Origin: Oryzias latipes
Lineage: Eukaryota > Chordata > Actinopteri > Beloniformes > Adrianichthyidae
Reading direction: 5' to 3'
Assembly: GCF_002234675.1 (NCBI RefSeq)
Contig: NC_019864.2
Location: forward strand, 14,835,582-14,899,581
DNA: 64,000 nt
This document shows, piece after piece, positions 11,091-23,940 of this stretch (position 1 is its first letter; every line of letters begins with the position of its first letter). The notes under the pieces are model-generated. The model worked only from the letters and a program-made list of their open reading frames with translations, searched no databases and was not told where the DNA came from. The position numbers and the translations under genes are program-made.

Positions 11091-12488
11091 AATGTGTGTT
11101 TTCTAAAGCGCTCACATTCAAATTAATCAAGAAAAAAAAAGTACATTTGAAACTTGCTATCAAAAATGTTTACCTTGAAAAGGCCTGAAACAATTTGTCA
11201 TTAGATATTTCATCAAAAATTTATGGGACATAACTATTTAACTTCACAAATATACCATAAAATCTGTCTGTTTTTTAGATGAATTATTAGAAGAAAGAGT
11301 TTTCAAATCTCTAAAGCTATTAAATGAATAAATAAAGTTAAAAGGAACATAAACCCGTTCTCATATATTTGGGCAATCATGTGCTTCAATCATGTGATTA
11401 GTTCTGTTTATTTCAGTAAAAATTTTATAGCATAACCTTTTACTTGTTCTGGAATACTTTGAACCTTTCTGTGCCTATAAAAGCAGCCTGTAAACAAGTG
11501 ATGCCAAATTTTTACCACGTGAATTTTGTACGCTCTTCTCATTTTCGCTGACTACAGTCCACCATCACTGCATGTCTAACTGTAGCAGCTCTATTCGGTG
11601 ATTGGAAGCAGGCATTGCGTGGGAAGTCCAATTAGAGACAGAAATTGTGCTGAGGAAAGGCGCTGCATAGCCAATGTTTGCCGCATGGCCGCTCACCTGC
11701 ACATGTGCACTGATGTTTTAAAGTGGATGGTAGCCACCTTTTTCCATCACCTTAATTAGACTTTCCATCGCTGAATTTTTTGAAGGCAGAGTATACCGCC
11801 ACGGTCTGCTTCCTGGTAACGGTGTGGCTTTTCACTGATGCTTGATGAGAAGGAGGTATGTGTTAGATTTGTACCAGGAGGTCCCTTTTATGCTCATCTG
11901 TATAGTGTAAGTCTCAACTAATGGGGGTCATTTTGATGTGCCATACAAGAGGTCTACTACTGTCACAGAAAACAAATCTCCACAAGAAATGCAATAAGAA
12001 CACAGATGTTGAACAATGGTTAAAAAAACAGTGATAATCAGTTAGTAAAGATCCAATTAGTTGCTTAAATATAAAGAAATGCAAAAACATGTAACTATTC
12101 TTATGTAAAGAAAGTGAAAATTTGACTTCAGATAAAAGTTTTTTCAAAGTTCCCCTACAGCTGAAGTATTAACAGCAGCTCACTCTTTTGGACAAAAGAA
12201 AAAAGATTGACCTTTAACCTCAATAAGCTGTTTTACATTGAATATATGGAAATAAACTGGACTGAGTGACCCCTACCCCCTGGCGTTCCAAACAAGAGGT
12301 GTTCGCTGGTCCCAAGAAGCCAAAATCCCACAAGAGGACCTGGCTGCAGACATCAACAACCAGAATCAGAAATCCTTGACTGAAACGGGAAGTCCCCCTA
12401 CATTGCTAGAAAAAAAATTATTTTAACAGGCGGGTATAACGTTTACTTGCTTTACCCATTTTAAAAGGTTTTCTTTACAATTCTGGAA
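11091..12488. other. Intergenic DNA, no gene seen
   Basis: AT-rich DNA with only short chance reading frames. Confidence 0.5.
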
Positions 12489-12534
12489 GGGTTAGGGTTG
12501 GGGTTAGGGTTAGGGTTAGGGTTTGGGTTAGGTT
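12489..12534 (+). repeat. Interstitial telomere-like (TTAGGG)n tract
   Basis: About seven GGGTTA units with a few variants (GGGGTTA, GGGTTTG), orientation GGGTTA on the plus strand. It is short and imperfect, so it is an old interstitial tract rather than a chromosome end. Confidence 0.85.
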
Positions 12535-13963
12535 AAGTTGTGTATTTTCACTTCCGGCCGATGTTGTCAGGCACCATCTTGTTTACTGCCAAGTTCTTCC
12601 CAAATTCCATAGACTTCTGTAGCAAAAAAACAGCTGTCATTCAGTCATTATGTTTGTCAGAATAACCATTCTTGCTCTGGTGCCTTTTTTTAACATGTTC
12701 ATGCTAATTATTTTTCATAATATTTTTCAGTTTTTTCAATCATAAACTGGCCAATCAGATGCCTCAATGAAACTAGGTGGTCTCACATTAAGCATCTGAA
12801 ATGTTTGATTGACCGACTCTCCCAAGCCCATTTTCAGTAAAAGGGATGTGAACTTCCAACAAGCTCACTCCTGATTGGCGAGAGTGGTTGCTGTAGAAGC
12901 GATGACTTTGTCCAATTTGGACCGATCATTCCTTACCGATATCATCTGGCATATTTTGCTAAATTTTCTCAAGTTTTCATCCATGAAAACACAAGTCAGT
13001 GAATTTGGAATTTTAATGCTCTTAACTCCTTTGTGACTGTAGTTTTAGTTTATATTATGTGATCTCAAGATGCAGCTATACTTCTTATTGTACAATATTT
13101 CTGCTTCATCCTGGCATTCCTAGCAAACTATGCTGTTGGTTCATCTGTCTGAAGCCTGGAACACTGCAAGACATATGGGGATCATTTTAAACAGAAAGTG
13201 ACTTACAGCCAGACAAACAAATTCAAAAAATATAATAAATTCCCTCAGAGGATGATTTATGATCTTGGAAAGATGCATCTAAAGGATTTTAACTGTGACA
13301 AGCTTCAGACTGTGGGAAATCCCAGACAATCAGTGCACAGATTTTGCTTGAAGTAATGAGGCTTTGTTATGAATGGAATATTGGCCAAACTTTCCAAAAT
13401 GCTGACATGCCACAAAGGGTTTGTAGTCGAAACCAGCAAACCAACAAGACAGGTGTGGAGGACCACATGTGACCTATGTGACGTGTGTTACCTTATTAAG
13501 ACTGAAAACACAGGGATATGATGTTTAGGCAGTTCGGAGACCTATGGGGTCCTCCAAAGAGATGTCTTCTGTGTGTGAGCACTAGAAGGAAAGCCAATAG
13601 AGTGGAGTAAAAAGCATGTGTGATGGTGTTCTGGTTCTTTGTTTGTTTTTCTGTTCTTTGTTTTTGCGACTCAATCAGCTGAGAAGTGAAACAGTTGGCA
13701 CAGATCAGCTGATTGAAGAGCTGTCACTCGAACAGCTGATTGTCAGGAAAAGCAGACACAGATGAAAGGCAGAAGCTGTACTGTGTGGAGAGGCTGCCAT
13801 TGTCTAGCTTAGCAGAAGAAACCTGTAAACTTGTATACTGGTCCTTCTATTGGTTATTGCGTCCCATCTACTTAGTGAGTTAATTTGTTGCAAGCAATTT
13901 TAAAAAACTCCTGAAAGATCATACTTCAAGAGTGTGCAACACAGGAAAGCTCTGTAGGGTCTT
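12535..13963. other. Intergenic DNA, no gene seen
   Basis: No exon, RNA gene or classified repeat that I can support. Confidence 0.5.
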
Positions 13964-14465
13964 AAAGACCCACTACAATGAAAATGATGATGAAGTACAT
14001 TAATGAGAAAATTAGACTTAAAATTCAATTTCTGAGTGTCTCTTCATTCAAATTGCTTTGAATCAGGAGCAGACAGAAAAATGCCATTGGAAACCGCTTG
14101 TAGCTTTTACAGAAGCTACAGTCGGCGGGCTGCAAACTCCTTCATTCTGATGCATCTGTATTGCTGGAAAGCTCCAATATCACTCTTCATTTTTGTTAAA
14201 ACAGTAATGTTAGGTTGGGGGTGTGATGGGCTGTAACTCAGTGAGAGAGCATGTAAACAGAAGGATGATAGGAAATGGGGGTAGGCTTACTCTATGAGAA
14301 CAGTCCTCCCCACAACTTAGAGGAAAATTCCTGATTTACGCTCTGCAGAAACTATGTCATAGACATCAACAGTTTTTTAATTTTGTCTAAAAATGGCAAA
14401 GTCAAATTAAATGACCATTGGGAATGACTTTACAATAGATCAAAAGATGATCAGGGTGGGCTTTA
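13964..14465. repeat. MITE-like repeat with AAGACCCACT ends, copy 2
   Basis: The left end is AAGACCCACTACAATGAAAA and the right end AAAAGATGATCAGGGTGGGC. The right end is the reverse complement of the left end of the copy at 9126 (CCCACTCTGATCATCTTTT, one mismatch). That ties the copies into one family and shows the inverted-terminal organisation. Confidence 0.65.
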
Positions 14466-14602
14466 AGATGCTTTAAGTACTTCTACATTTGCATCCTGCA
14501 GATAATGTTGGCTTTCTTCCACCACGTGTTTCTGCTCTGCCTAACTCCAGCCATAGGCAGTGCAGTGGTGGACACTAATGCACAGATGCCTATTAGTGGG
14601 GA

Positions 14603-14690
14603 ACTCAATTCAATTCAATTTTATTTATATAGCCCAATATTTAAAACACTAGTCATCTCAATGGGCCTCATAACATTTGTAAATTCAGTA
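14603..14690 (-). repeat. Teleost LINE/SINE tail fragment
   Basis: The word TTCAATTTTATTTATATAGC followed by CCAATATTT matches the familiar 3' tail of a common teleost retroposon family, here as a short isolated fragment. Assignment is from memory of the family. Confidence 0.5.
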
Positions 14691-17454
14691 AATTAAAAAG
14701 AGCCCAAGTGCCACTGAATCCCACAATTCTTTAGTGTGAAAACATCCATAAGGAAGGAATAACTGATCCATAATAATAAAAGTTGAAAAGAATAGTGAAA
14801 AACAGTCAGAAGCACTGATTTACAACCAATCAGGGTTCAATGGATGAACTTAACATCTGTGATCGATCAGATGTTGTACAAACACTTTCATGTTTCAGTC
14901 GTGAGCTTGAGTCCCTGTTAGTCTTACAGACAGAGACCAGAGTCTGGACCTTAAGTCTTTGAGACTTAAACTTTAGAACTTATTAATAATCTTCATGTTG
15001 TATAGCCTTCTGAAATGTACTCCTATAACTGTCCGATTTAACCAATAGGGCCTATTTCCTGTTTTCTTGTAGATTTGTGGAATCACAGACACAGTAAATG
15101 CCCAATATTGAGTCCCCACTACTTGTTTTAAAGGCATAAAATTAAATTTTGTGTCTACAAAAAGACTTTATTTTAATCATCAATCAAAAGAAGAAATAAA
15201 ATATTGGAATACTTCTTTATTTGAAAAAAATTACTTCATAATTTTTTAACCTTTTTCCAAAAGAACTACAATTTTTCATTGTAGCCTTTCCATTTGGATA
15301 TAGCAGCACATTTTCTATCTACGTGCATTTTTAGGCCATTTATGTCATTTAAATTGAAACAGTAAAATTAAGGATCCTTAACTTCTGATAAAGTCAGGCT
15401 ACTGATCATAATTTCCTTTACCTCCCTGATGTATTCTCTCTGCCTCTTCAGTTGAGAGAAGGTCTCTTGGCCAAAGTCTAGAGTCACATCACATCAAGTC
15501 ACACGTTTATACACATGGTGGGCCATGATGGTAATAAAAGGGAGAAACGAATGAAAGAGGAAGTCTAAAGTGCAGTCCAATAAAAAACATGTCAAGAGTT
15601 ATGACATGAGATAGATAGATTACTGGTAGTATGGATGATATGATCTAAACTAGAGAAAATAATTAAAAAGTCAGGCGCACTTTTAGGGAACCCACTTGAC
15701 ATGGCTAGCCTGATTTAAAAAAAAAAACATAAAGTACTATATTAAATATAGCCAAAGTAGCACACCCAGATTTCAGTCCCACCTCCAAATGTGCACACTC
15801 ACAGCCTGTCCTCCATCCAGACTGCAGACGCTACTTGCTATCAGAAGATCGGAGCAGGAATGTGGCTCCTGACAGACACATCTCTCAGGAGCTCAGGGTG
15901 AATATGTTCCCAATTAGCTCCATCTGATAAGGTATGAGTGTAAGTGAAACCCAAAGCTGGCATGATCAATAGCATTTGAGTCTTTTTCTTTTCCGATGAT
16001 TTTGACATTGATAAGTTTTGCTGTGATGAATCACTTAGGTGTTGCATATGATAGTCTGACCCCATCTTCCTTTGTAGGTGTGGTCGAGCTCTCACTCTTT
16101 AGTTCCTTGAAAATAACTCATAATTTTCATATAATTAGCATATAATTAATCTCCTTTGGAAGTGGCATCCATCTGAAAACCAGTTTCACTTAACGTCATT
16201 TTTATTTTCACACATCAGTACAGACGTATTTTTTTCCCGCATTGTCATCTATTTGGGTAAAAAGTGCCCTCTGCTGGTCGCCCAACATACTGCAGCAGGT
16301 CCAGGTTACAGTGAGATGGGTGTTTCAGTGCTCCAAGCTGTTTGATAAAAACAAGCTGCATGTTTTTGTGGTTTTATCCTCTAAAAGTCTCCAAGGTTTC
16401 CATGCTGCCACAGCTGGATGCTTTTAGGTATACCCAAAGTGTGACATAGGCCCTGGAGATGAAACAGGCCTTCCTCGGTACACAAACAAAGCTCTACACT
16501 CCCGGCCTTGTGTTCAACTGGTAAAGATGACACAAGAGGCACACGGCTTTACAGAGTCCTGCTAAGGGTGCTGTGCGAATCAGTGCTCTGGAAAAGATCA
16601 TCCCACAGAGCTACAGAGAAGAGGCTTGGCCAATGGAACGTGGGCCATTTGGCCAAATGTGAGGGTCTCTGCAGCTCAGTGTGTTGTGTGTGAATGTTTT
16701 GAGATGAGATGTTCCCTTTTCTGAGCTCACATCTTATTAAACTCACTGAACTCCCAGCAGAGCAGAACATCAAGTACAACACCTTTATTCAAGCCAAATG
16801 TTCTTTTTGGGGCTCTGAAAATTCATGTTTTAATGGATCAAATCACAATTCCTGCATTGTTGGACCACCATGACGTTACTGTTTGTGCCTCAATGGATTT
16901 TTGGGACTGCAGAGCAAAATAGGTACAAATTCAGAGTGAAAAAATTACAGTTACTAGAAAAAAAGTGGCAGTTTTTCAGCAGCTTTCTACTGTGTTGGAT
17001 CACAGTGCAGTTTTCATCTAAACCCCTTCTAACCTCATTGCAATAGTGCAAAATTGGGAATTTTGTTTCTTGATGTACTCGTCAGATGTCCTGTGATTGC
17101 ACCACGCATAAAAAAGCCACTGTGGTTTTTCAGTGATTTTCAGTGATCTTATTGATAAATCCTGTATACTGCTGATCAAAGGTTTTTAAATGTATCCATA
17201 ATGTTTTCTCATATTCAAAGTGTTAAAGTACAAAGAGTGACTTACATTGGTACAAAAGTAATTTGAAAACTGCCGTAATTTTGAAAGAAGAAATGCTAAC
17301 TAAAGCTAAAGCATTGTGTACATACCCGGGTTGCATAACAAGGTCCTTATCAGGCAAAATGAAGTGGATTAACAATTCAAATTCATTGAGATTCAATCAG
17401 ATTCAATGGGAACATGGAAACCGGCCTCGAGGCCTGGATTCTGACACCCCTGTA
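14691..17454. other. Intergenic DNA downstream of lmo2, no gene seen
   Basis: No exon or classified repeat. A CATCTG E-box directly joined to GATAAGG lies at 15921-15932 and a TGATAAG at 16009-16015. This is compatible with, but far from proof of, a GATA/SCL-type regulatory element near lmo2. Confidence 0.4.
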
Positions 17455-17580
17455 CGTAAACTGTAAAGCATGGAGGAGGAAGTGTGATGGTGTGGGACTG
17501 TTTTGCTGGATTAAGGATCAGTAACTTTTTCATGGTGAGAGGCATCCTGAACTTGTCAAAACACCACAACAGATTGCAGC
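17455..17580 (+). mobile_element. Tc1-like transposase fragment
   Basis: A plus-strand frame reads TVKHGGGSVMVWDCFAG followed by a degenerate stretch ending in FFMVRGILN. The motif KHGGGSVMVW lies between the catalytic residues of Tc1/mariner transposases. Only about 40 codons are recognisable, with no termini, so this is a dead fragment. Confidence 0.7.
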
Positions 17581-19398
17581 ACTGTGTAATTAAACAAAAC
17601 TTTATCTACCTTTAGAGATGGAGAGTTGTTTTCACTCTGAGCTGTCGGCGAACACACCAAATTACTTACTCCGTTTTGATTTGCCGTTCTCTTTTCAAGA
17701 TCAACAAATTTATGTGTCTTATTCTGGTAAGATGACAAAAGTTGTTTCAGATTTTAGGTTCCGTTGTTTTTTGTACCCTTTAGGTCCAGATTCAGTTTTA
17801 CAAAAGTTAAAAAAAAACAAAAAAACATTTGAGGAACACCTCAAGAAATACCCGTATTTGAGTTTTGTTCCTAAAATACTGGAGCTGCACTTCTGCACTT
17901 TGGCATCCTTCCCCTATGAATTGGCAGGAAGAGCAGTTAAATATCACAACACAATATCTGCAGTCAGTGGAAACAAAACTTTATGCATCACAGTTAATAT
18001 GTCCCTCGCAAGGCATATAGAGCTGTGCAAAGTCTTTCAGTTAAAAATCATTTTTTTGCAATTCCTGAAATTTTAACATGCACTGCAAATAAAACCTAAC
18101 TGTTTCTCCATTAAAATTGTGGAGCATGCAGATCTGCCATCAAATCTATCTGACTGTGCAGTTGTGTCATGTTTAAGTGGACGTCAGCCAAGACTTCAAT
18201 ATAAAGCTTTTTATGAGACCACCATATCAGAGTTTTTCTTCTGTGCCGCCATTCCTCCAGGGTTGCCTCATCCCTCCCTGCGTTCTGCCTCCAAAGCAGA
18301 GGAGAAGCCTCTGCTCTGAAGTGCTCATGGAGTTCTTTCCCATCTCTGTTGTGGGAAAACATATTAGTTTGCCACCAAGTATTTATTTCAACGAGAGCAT
18401 AATCTGACTCTGGGTGGGGTACCCCCCCCCCCCTTTTTTTTGGTCCTCCCATGTCTGTAAAGAAATGACTGTCAGACTGTGCCTTCTTTTTTTTAACTTT
18501 CATTTAAATGATGAGGTAGATAATTTTTGTTTTAGCGTGGATGTTAACTAGGTGGGGGTGTTGACACTGTTATACCATGTACTGTCTCAGAAGGAAACTT
18601 TACATCAAACTGTTTTCTGTGATTAAAACTAAAAACCTACATAAGCAGCATCACCACTAAGAAAGGTTTTGGCGCCCTCTTGTGGAAACTACTGGTGCCC
18701 ATCCACATATTCCAAGCATCTAGGTTGTTCTGTTCAGTACAATCGGTTGCTGGAGAACACAGCTTTCACAGCACACTGCTTAAAATTGTATTTAACCTTA
18801 TTTTTCAAACATAGAAATCTTTAACTTGAGTCATTTCCCTTGATTTATTTTTTTATTTTTTAATTTTACCACAAATGTACTAGGAACAGACAACATTTCA
18901 TAGCCTAAAGTTAAAAAAAAAAAAACAAGCAAATCCTGAACAATGTAATAGACTGTCATACTTAACTAAAAACTGAACATTTGATGGGAAAGTCATCATC
19001 ACCATAGAAACTTTATTTATTTCGTACAAGTCTCATTTTTATGAACTTTCTTTAACTTTCTAAGAAACTTTTTGGTGAGTTACTTTAGCCTTAATGGTTT
19101 TTATCTTTTTTTAAATACATTTTATGTTTTTTACCGGTATAAGCAGGACAGAAATTCTGCTGTGCTGTCACATGGAGCTTTCTTGTGTTTAGCTTAAAAA
19201 TGCATCTTATCTCTGCTAACTTGAATAAATGTAGCCTATTGAAAGGCATGTTGGCTGTGTATATATTTTATTAACTAATTTATCCCAGTAAATGATAGAG
19301 TTTAGATGTCTTTTTACAACTTGACATCATTTGTAGCTTGAAATTTATTATAAAGTTCCATCCAAATAAATTACCGTAACTGCCGTTATTACATGGAA
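17581..19398. other. Intergenic DNA, no supported gene
   Basis: A 152-codon plus-strand frame (17618-18076) has no recognisable domain and is treated as chance. A C-homopolymer lies at 18422-18433. The lmo2 3' UTR probably ends somewhere between here and 20458, but I cannot fix its poly(A) site. Confidence 0.45.
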
Positions 19399-19803
19399 GG
19401 GGGCTGCCTGGTGGTTAGCAGCCTTGCCTCACAGCGAGAAGGCCCTGGCTCGAATCCCAGCTGGGACCTTTCTGTGTGGAGTCTGCATGGTCTCCCCGTG
19501 CATGTGTGGGCCCTCTCCAGGCACTCTGGTTTCCTCCCACAGTCCAAAAAATGCCTTATAAGTTAATTGGTTACTCTATATTAAAAGATGATGTAAGCGG
19601 GTCGTCAAAAAAAATCAGATATAGTCAGAAAATCCAATTTGGGCATCAAGACCTGCTGTGGAAATGCAGCCATTGTGAAGCCCTGCGATAGACTGGCTAC
19701 CTGTCCAGTGTGTATCCCACCTTCCCCCAACAGCAACCGGACCAGGTTCTGGTAACCCCATGACCCCGAAAGGGATTTAGTGGATTAAGAAGCTGGATGG
19801 ATG
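19399..19803 (+). mobile_element. tRNA-derived teleost SINE, copy 1
   Basis: The head is GGGGGCTGCCTGGTGGTTAG with B box GGCTCGAATCCC. The conserved word ACCTTTCTGTGTGGAGT follows, then a CTCCCCGTGCATG segment, a second block CCTGCGATAGACTGGC, and a 3' end of GACCCCGAAAGGGATT plus a (GGAT) tail. The second copy at 23555-23940 shares every block. It is non-coding and on the same strand as copy 2. Confidence 0.8.
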
Positions 19804-19873
19804 CAATAGAACTATAGTGGGGTGAGATCTGGGCTGCATGGACATTACCAACCACTAGAGGGCAGCACAGACT

Positions 19874-19912
19874 GAATCTGTGGACTGAAAACTGTTTTCA
19901 GTCCACAGATTC
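19874..19912. repeat. Perfect 18-bp hairpin with a 3-nt loop
   Basis: The arms GAATCTGTGGACTGAAAA (19874-19891) and TTTTCAGTCCACAGATTC (19895-19912) are exact reverse complements separated by CTG. It lies just downstream of the SINE and 0.5 kb beyond the lmo2 stop codon, so it could be in the lmo2 3' UTR. I see no family match. Confidence 0.8.
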
Positions 19913-20457
19913 AACTTGAATGGCAACTTTCACTTTGAGTCATTCAGACATTTACATACTAATGATATGCACAAGCAAAAAAAAAACTGCAGTGCAGCAA
20001 AAAAGCCAATAAATGATCCCACAATCAGTGTTTGGTTAAATTTACTTAAAACGATTCAACAAAATTCCTTTTAGCCATGAATGAGTTCAAAGAAAAACAT
20101 ATAGAAATTACAACCCAGTTTCTAATTAAAGTTTTGAATCCACTTGTAGATATGAAGGCCTGACAAAAACAACTTACAACCTTAAAACAAAGTTTGTTTT
20201 GTTTTTTCTACAAAGTTCAAAACTATTCTTTGCATATTTAAGAATTTTTCGTACTTAAAACGTTTTTTGCATTTGGGAATATTTTCGTATTGCTGGTGTT
20301 GTTATTTCCACAGGATGGTGCAACACTACATTGTGTTCATTGTAGTCCCGATGTGTTGGTCGATAAAACCCATACGGGCTGCAAAAAGGGATTCTGTTCA
20401 GAGCCCACGCGATATTGGTTTGTTCCATCCCATCCTGAAAAGCAGTCAGAGATTCTG

Positions 20458-22440
20458 CTACACCATATTGCTGTTGTTGAGCTTAGTCCACTCGAAGATG
20501 TCCTGCTCACAGACAATGTCCGAGTTGATGAGAAGGTAGCGATCACCCACACAGAAGTGCTTCTGGCAGGCGGCGCATTTGAAACACTCCAGATGGTAGA
20601 CCTTGTCTCGCACACGCATAGTCATCTCAAACGCCCGGATCCTCTTTTCACAGGAAGCACACAGACCGTCCTGACCAAACAGCCTGAGTGGAGCATGATC
20701 GATAAGGAAGACAATGTTACAAGAAGACATTCCAGCATCTCCATTCAACTGACTCACCAGAATAAAAGACAGTGCTCCCCTAATATCCCATTAGATCTGC
20801 ATACTTCTTATAAATTGTTCAAATAAGGGAATAAACAGATAATCATTGACATCAGACCAACCTCAGATAATCCCGTCGACATAGTTTTCTTCCCAACTTG
20901 TAGTAGAGGCGACGGCCCACCTCTCCGAGACGACAGCCGCACAGGTCGCAGCTCAGGCAGTCCTCGTGCCAGTATTGCTCGATGGCTTTCAGGAAGAACC
21001 TGTCCCCGATGTTCTGCTGACAACCTCCACATGTCAGCAGGGAGGGGGGCATTTGCAGGACTTCGTCCACCGGCTCCCTGATATAAATGAAAAGAAGATT
21101 AAAAACAACTGGATTGAACTTTCATCATCTATGAATTCCCTGAAGATCGATCATAGTCTTCATTTATTGTAATTTAATTTGATTTTCCTCTTAGCTCAAA
21201 AAAAACAAACACATTTTATCCAATTGATACAATTTTCTTTTGAAAGTAACATATTCTATAAAATGTCATTATTAGTGCCCCGATAAATTCTATCTTTATC
21301 AACTGATTTGCAAAGGTTTATGCTACTATTTATGTTTTTGTCTTGTAGCTTGGAGCTGCAAGGTTGGAGAAGGAGCATATTTCAGATTAAAATACTAAAT
21401 TAATACATTTGGAAAGTGTATACAATACAATTTGTTTTTTTGTACTGTTACAAGATTGTTTGCTCCCCTTTCTCACACTACAAACTATGGGATACTTATA
21501 GATACTTGATTGTAAACCTTGGTTTTAGACTTTCAAGATATTTTAACTGGTTGGAAATTGTTTTTATTTGTCTTTTGCTCTACACCTTTCCAAGATTTTC
21601 TTAAAATCTGTACAGTGGAAAACATTCCTATGTCTCATTAGGAACTAGTATGTAGAAATAAGGAAATTATTAATAAATTGAGTCAAAATCATTTTGCTCC
21701 AAATCTTAACAGAATAAAAACTTAATATATGACTCAAATGCACTGAAATTGTTGTGTTTTATGGTTCAGTTAGGATGTTATTTTTTAGTTTATTAAATGT
21801 AGACTGCCATTTATTGTCATTAAATTTCAAAACAAACATTTAGATTTATGTTCTAAGTAAATGTGCTAGATCGTATTCTGGTTTTGTTCACATTTTGTTC
21901 TAAAATAAGTCATTTCCATTTATTACACTCGTTTTTTTGGCACTGCAATTAAGATGAACTGCAATTAGTTTAAAAAAAATACAAACCATTTGCCTCAAAC
22001 TATGACAAAAAATACTTATTGGGCTTTAAAACAATCAGTTTTCAGTAATTCTCTCTAATAGTTAGATTTTTTAACCCATTTTTCCCCCTTTTAGAATGCT
22101 ACTGTGGAACTTCTTGTTTCAAGATTTTATTTTATTATGTTTTTTGCTATAAGATTTCTTAAGTAAAACTAACGTTCTGCATAGTTAATTGTACTGCTGT
22201 CTAGTGTGTTTTTTCCTGAAGATTAGTTTTTTTACTAAGCCTTTTGCATATTCCAGACCTTCTGTTTGTGGAATCTAACTGCAGAGGTTGCTTTCCTAAA
22301 ATAACGTGCCGTTTGGTTGCTTTCTAAATTGTGATGACAATGTCCTTGAAAGCCTTAAGGAACCCTGAGCTTCATTCTTTGGAAAAGGAAAGCACATACT
22401 CGCTGGCCTCCAGCGTCTTCCTCTCTATGGTGGATACCAT
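20458..22440 (-). CDS. lmo2: LIM domain only 2 (Lmo2), 160 aa, 3 coding exons
   Basis: Lmo2 is a LIM-only bridging factor that joins TAL1/SCL, GATA and LDB1 in blood and endothelial transcription complexes. Coding exons on the minus strand are 22440-22400, 21077-20862 and 20683-20458, with GTATGT and GTTGGT donors and CAG acceptors. Phases join exactly. The N-terminus is [20 protein letters not shown], close to known vertebrate Lmo2. LIM1 starts at [20 protein letters not shown] and LIM2 at [14 protein letters not shown], with all zinc-ligand Cys/His apparently present. The C-terminus ([12 protein letters not shown]) is a few residues longer than in mammals (158 aa). The words [20 protein letters not shown] separate it from Lmo1/Lmo3. 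It is divergent from caprin1, as in human 11p13. UTR limits and upstream non-coding exons are not determined. Confidence 0.97.
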
Positions 22441-22960
22441 TCTTCTCCAGATGCGCTGCGCCTCAGCTCCGGGGTTCGGACTCCACAGCCTCTAGTCTCT
22501 CTGCGGCGTCCCGGGAAGCTCCTGCGCAGCCGCTGCACCTGCCTCTACCGGCGCCCAGATCCCCCCTGCACGACCTGATTCAGGAAGATGACTTCAGTCG
22601 AGATGTTCGCGGAGGAATAACCAAAAAGGCCGATTGTTCTAGTCAGCAGAGCGGCGATGGAGGACGCTGTCATCATTTCCTGGGGCTGACGCGCGCGCTG
22701 GCACCTCCACGCCATCCAGGACACCGCGGATTCGCTCACAGGCCAGGGGGGGTTAGACTGGAGCTGCCTTAAACGTGCGGATGACCCCCCACCCCATTCT
22801 GTGACTGACTGCTCTTTTTCCTGTTCACGACTGCCTGACAATGGGGGGAAATCGGTCTTAAAGCGACAGAAGTTCGCGCCGGCTGCTCTGTCAGGCGTGG
22901 AGCGGAGTCGTGACCGACACTGACGTGAGGGGAAATTCTCTCCCCCTGAGGCGCTGATGG
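22441..22960 (-). promoter_or_regulatory. GC-rich lmo2 5' region (5' UTR and probable promoter)
   Basis: Directly upstream of the lmo2 start codon is about 500 bp with CpG density far above the surrounding AT-rich DNA, for example TGACGCGCGCGCTGG and GACACCGCGGATTCG. A CpG-rich island at the 5' end of a divergent gene is typical of a vertebrate promoter. No TATA box or transcription start can be fixed, and alternative upstream promoters, known for LMO2, are possible. Confidence 0.55.
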
Positions 22961-23554
22961 AGCAAAGATAACCAACGTCGTGATGTCAGCAGACAAGTGT
23001 CCTGGCCCGCAGCTCCATCATCATGTAGAGAAAGTTATTAGGACAGAACAGAGAGCTGGATCCAAAACGAAAAACAGTTCAATAGAAAGTAAATAGTGAA
23101 AAAACCCAACAAACAGTTTGAACTGTTTATTAAAATGTTTAATATATAATGTGTGAAATGGGGGGGGGGGGGGGTGACAATTCATAATATATTTTCATTC
23201 AATTTAGTATAAAATGTGGATTAAAGGTGTAATTTGCTATATAGAATCAGATGTTTACATGTGTCATATTTTATCTCAAAACCATATTTTTTCTGAACTT
23301 TATTTTTTGCTTTATCGGAATTATCCCCTATTCGGTTAATGTTGTGTTAAATAAATGTGGCATCATTACTGTACAGAATTGGAAAAACAGGAGAACAAGA
23401 TCTTGCTGCAGAGAAGCTGATCTACAGAGCCCTGGTTATGACATTAAAGAAAAAACAATTGCCAGACCATCTGAGTTACTTTACTATATTATATTTTTGA
23501 TTAAGTGAGGGTAACATAAAGATGAAAATAAATTTATCAGAACTGTAACTACCC
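22961..23554. other. lmo2-caprin1 intergenic, first part
   Basis: Includes a G-homopolymer at 23161-23174. No gene or classified repeat. Confidence 0.5.
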
Positions 23555-23940
23555 TTTTGGGGGGGAACAGTGGTTAGTGCTCTTGGTTGCAGCAAGAAGG
23601 GCCCCCAGTTCAAGTCCCGGCTGGGGGACCTGAAACAGAACACCAATGGGGGACCTTTCTGTGTGGAGTTTGCATGTTTTTCCCATGCATGCGTGGGTTT
23701 TCTCTCCGGACTCCGGCTTCCTCCCACATCATAAACATTTCATTGGTTACTCTAAATTGCCCCTAGGTGTGAGTGTGTGATTGAGGCCCTGCAACTGACT
23801 GGCGACCTGTCCAGGATTTATATTTATATTTATTTATATTTATTTATTTAATAAAGGCCAGCGCATATAAAGATGTCCCCTGCCTTTGCCCACAAGTGGC
23901 CGGGATAGGCTCCGGCAGCCCCGTGACCCCGAAAGAGACA
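23555..23940 (+). mobile_element. tRNA-derived teleost SINE, copy 2
   Basis: The head GGGGGGAACAGTGGTTAGTG and B-box-like AGTTCAAGTCCCGG are followed by GACCTTTCTGTGTGGAG and CGTGGGTTTTCTC. The second block is GACTGGCGACCTGTCC, and the 3' end GTGACCCCGAAAGAGAC. An AT-rich ATTTAT expansion at about 23816-23855 interrupts the second block. It matches the copy at 19399-19803 block for block. Confidence 0.8.

Noticed and set aside
17618-18076. 152-codon plus-strand open frame
   Set aside because: No recognisable domain, AT-rich codons and no splice or UTR context. It overlaps the edge of a Tc1 fragment and is most likely chance.
22545-22996. Minus-strand frames upstream of lmo2
   Set aside because: They lie in the GC-rich 5' region where stop codons are rare. 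The lmo2 start at 22440 gives the conserved N-terminus.
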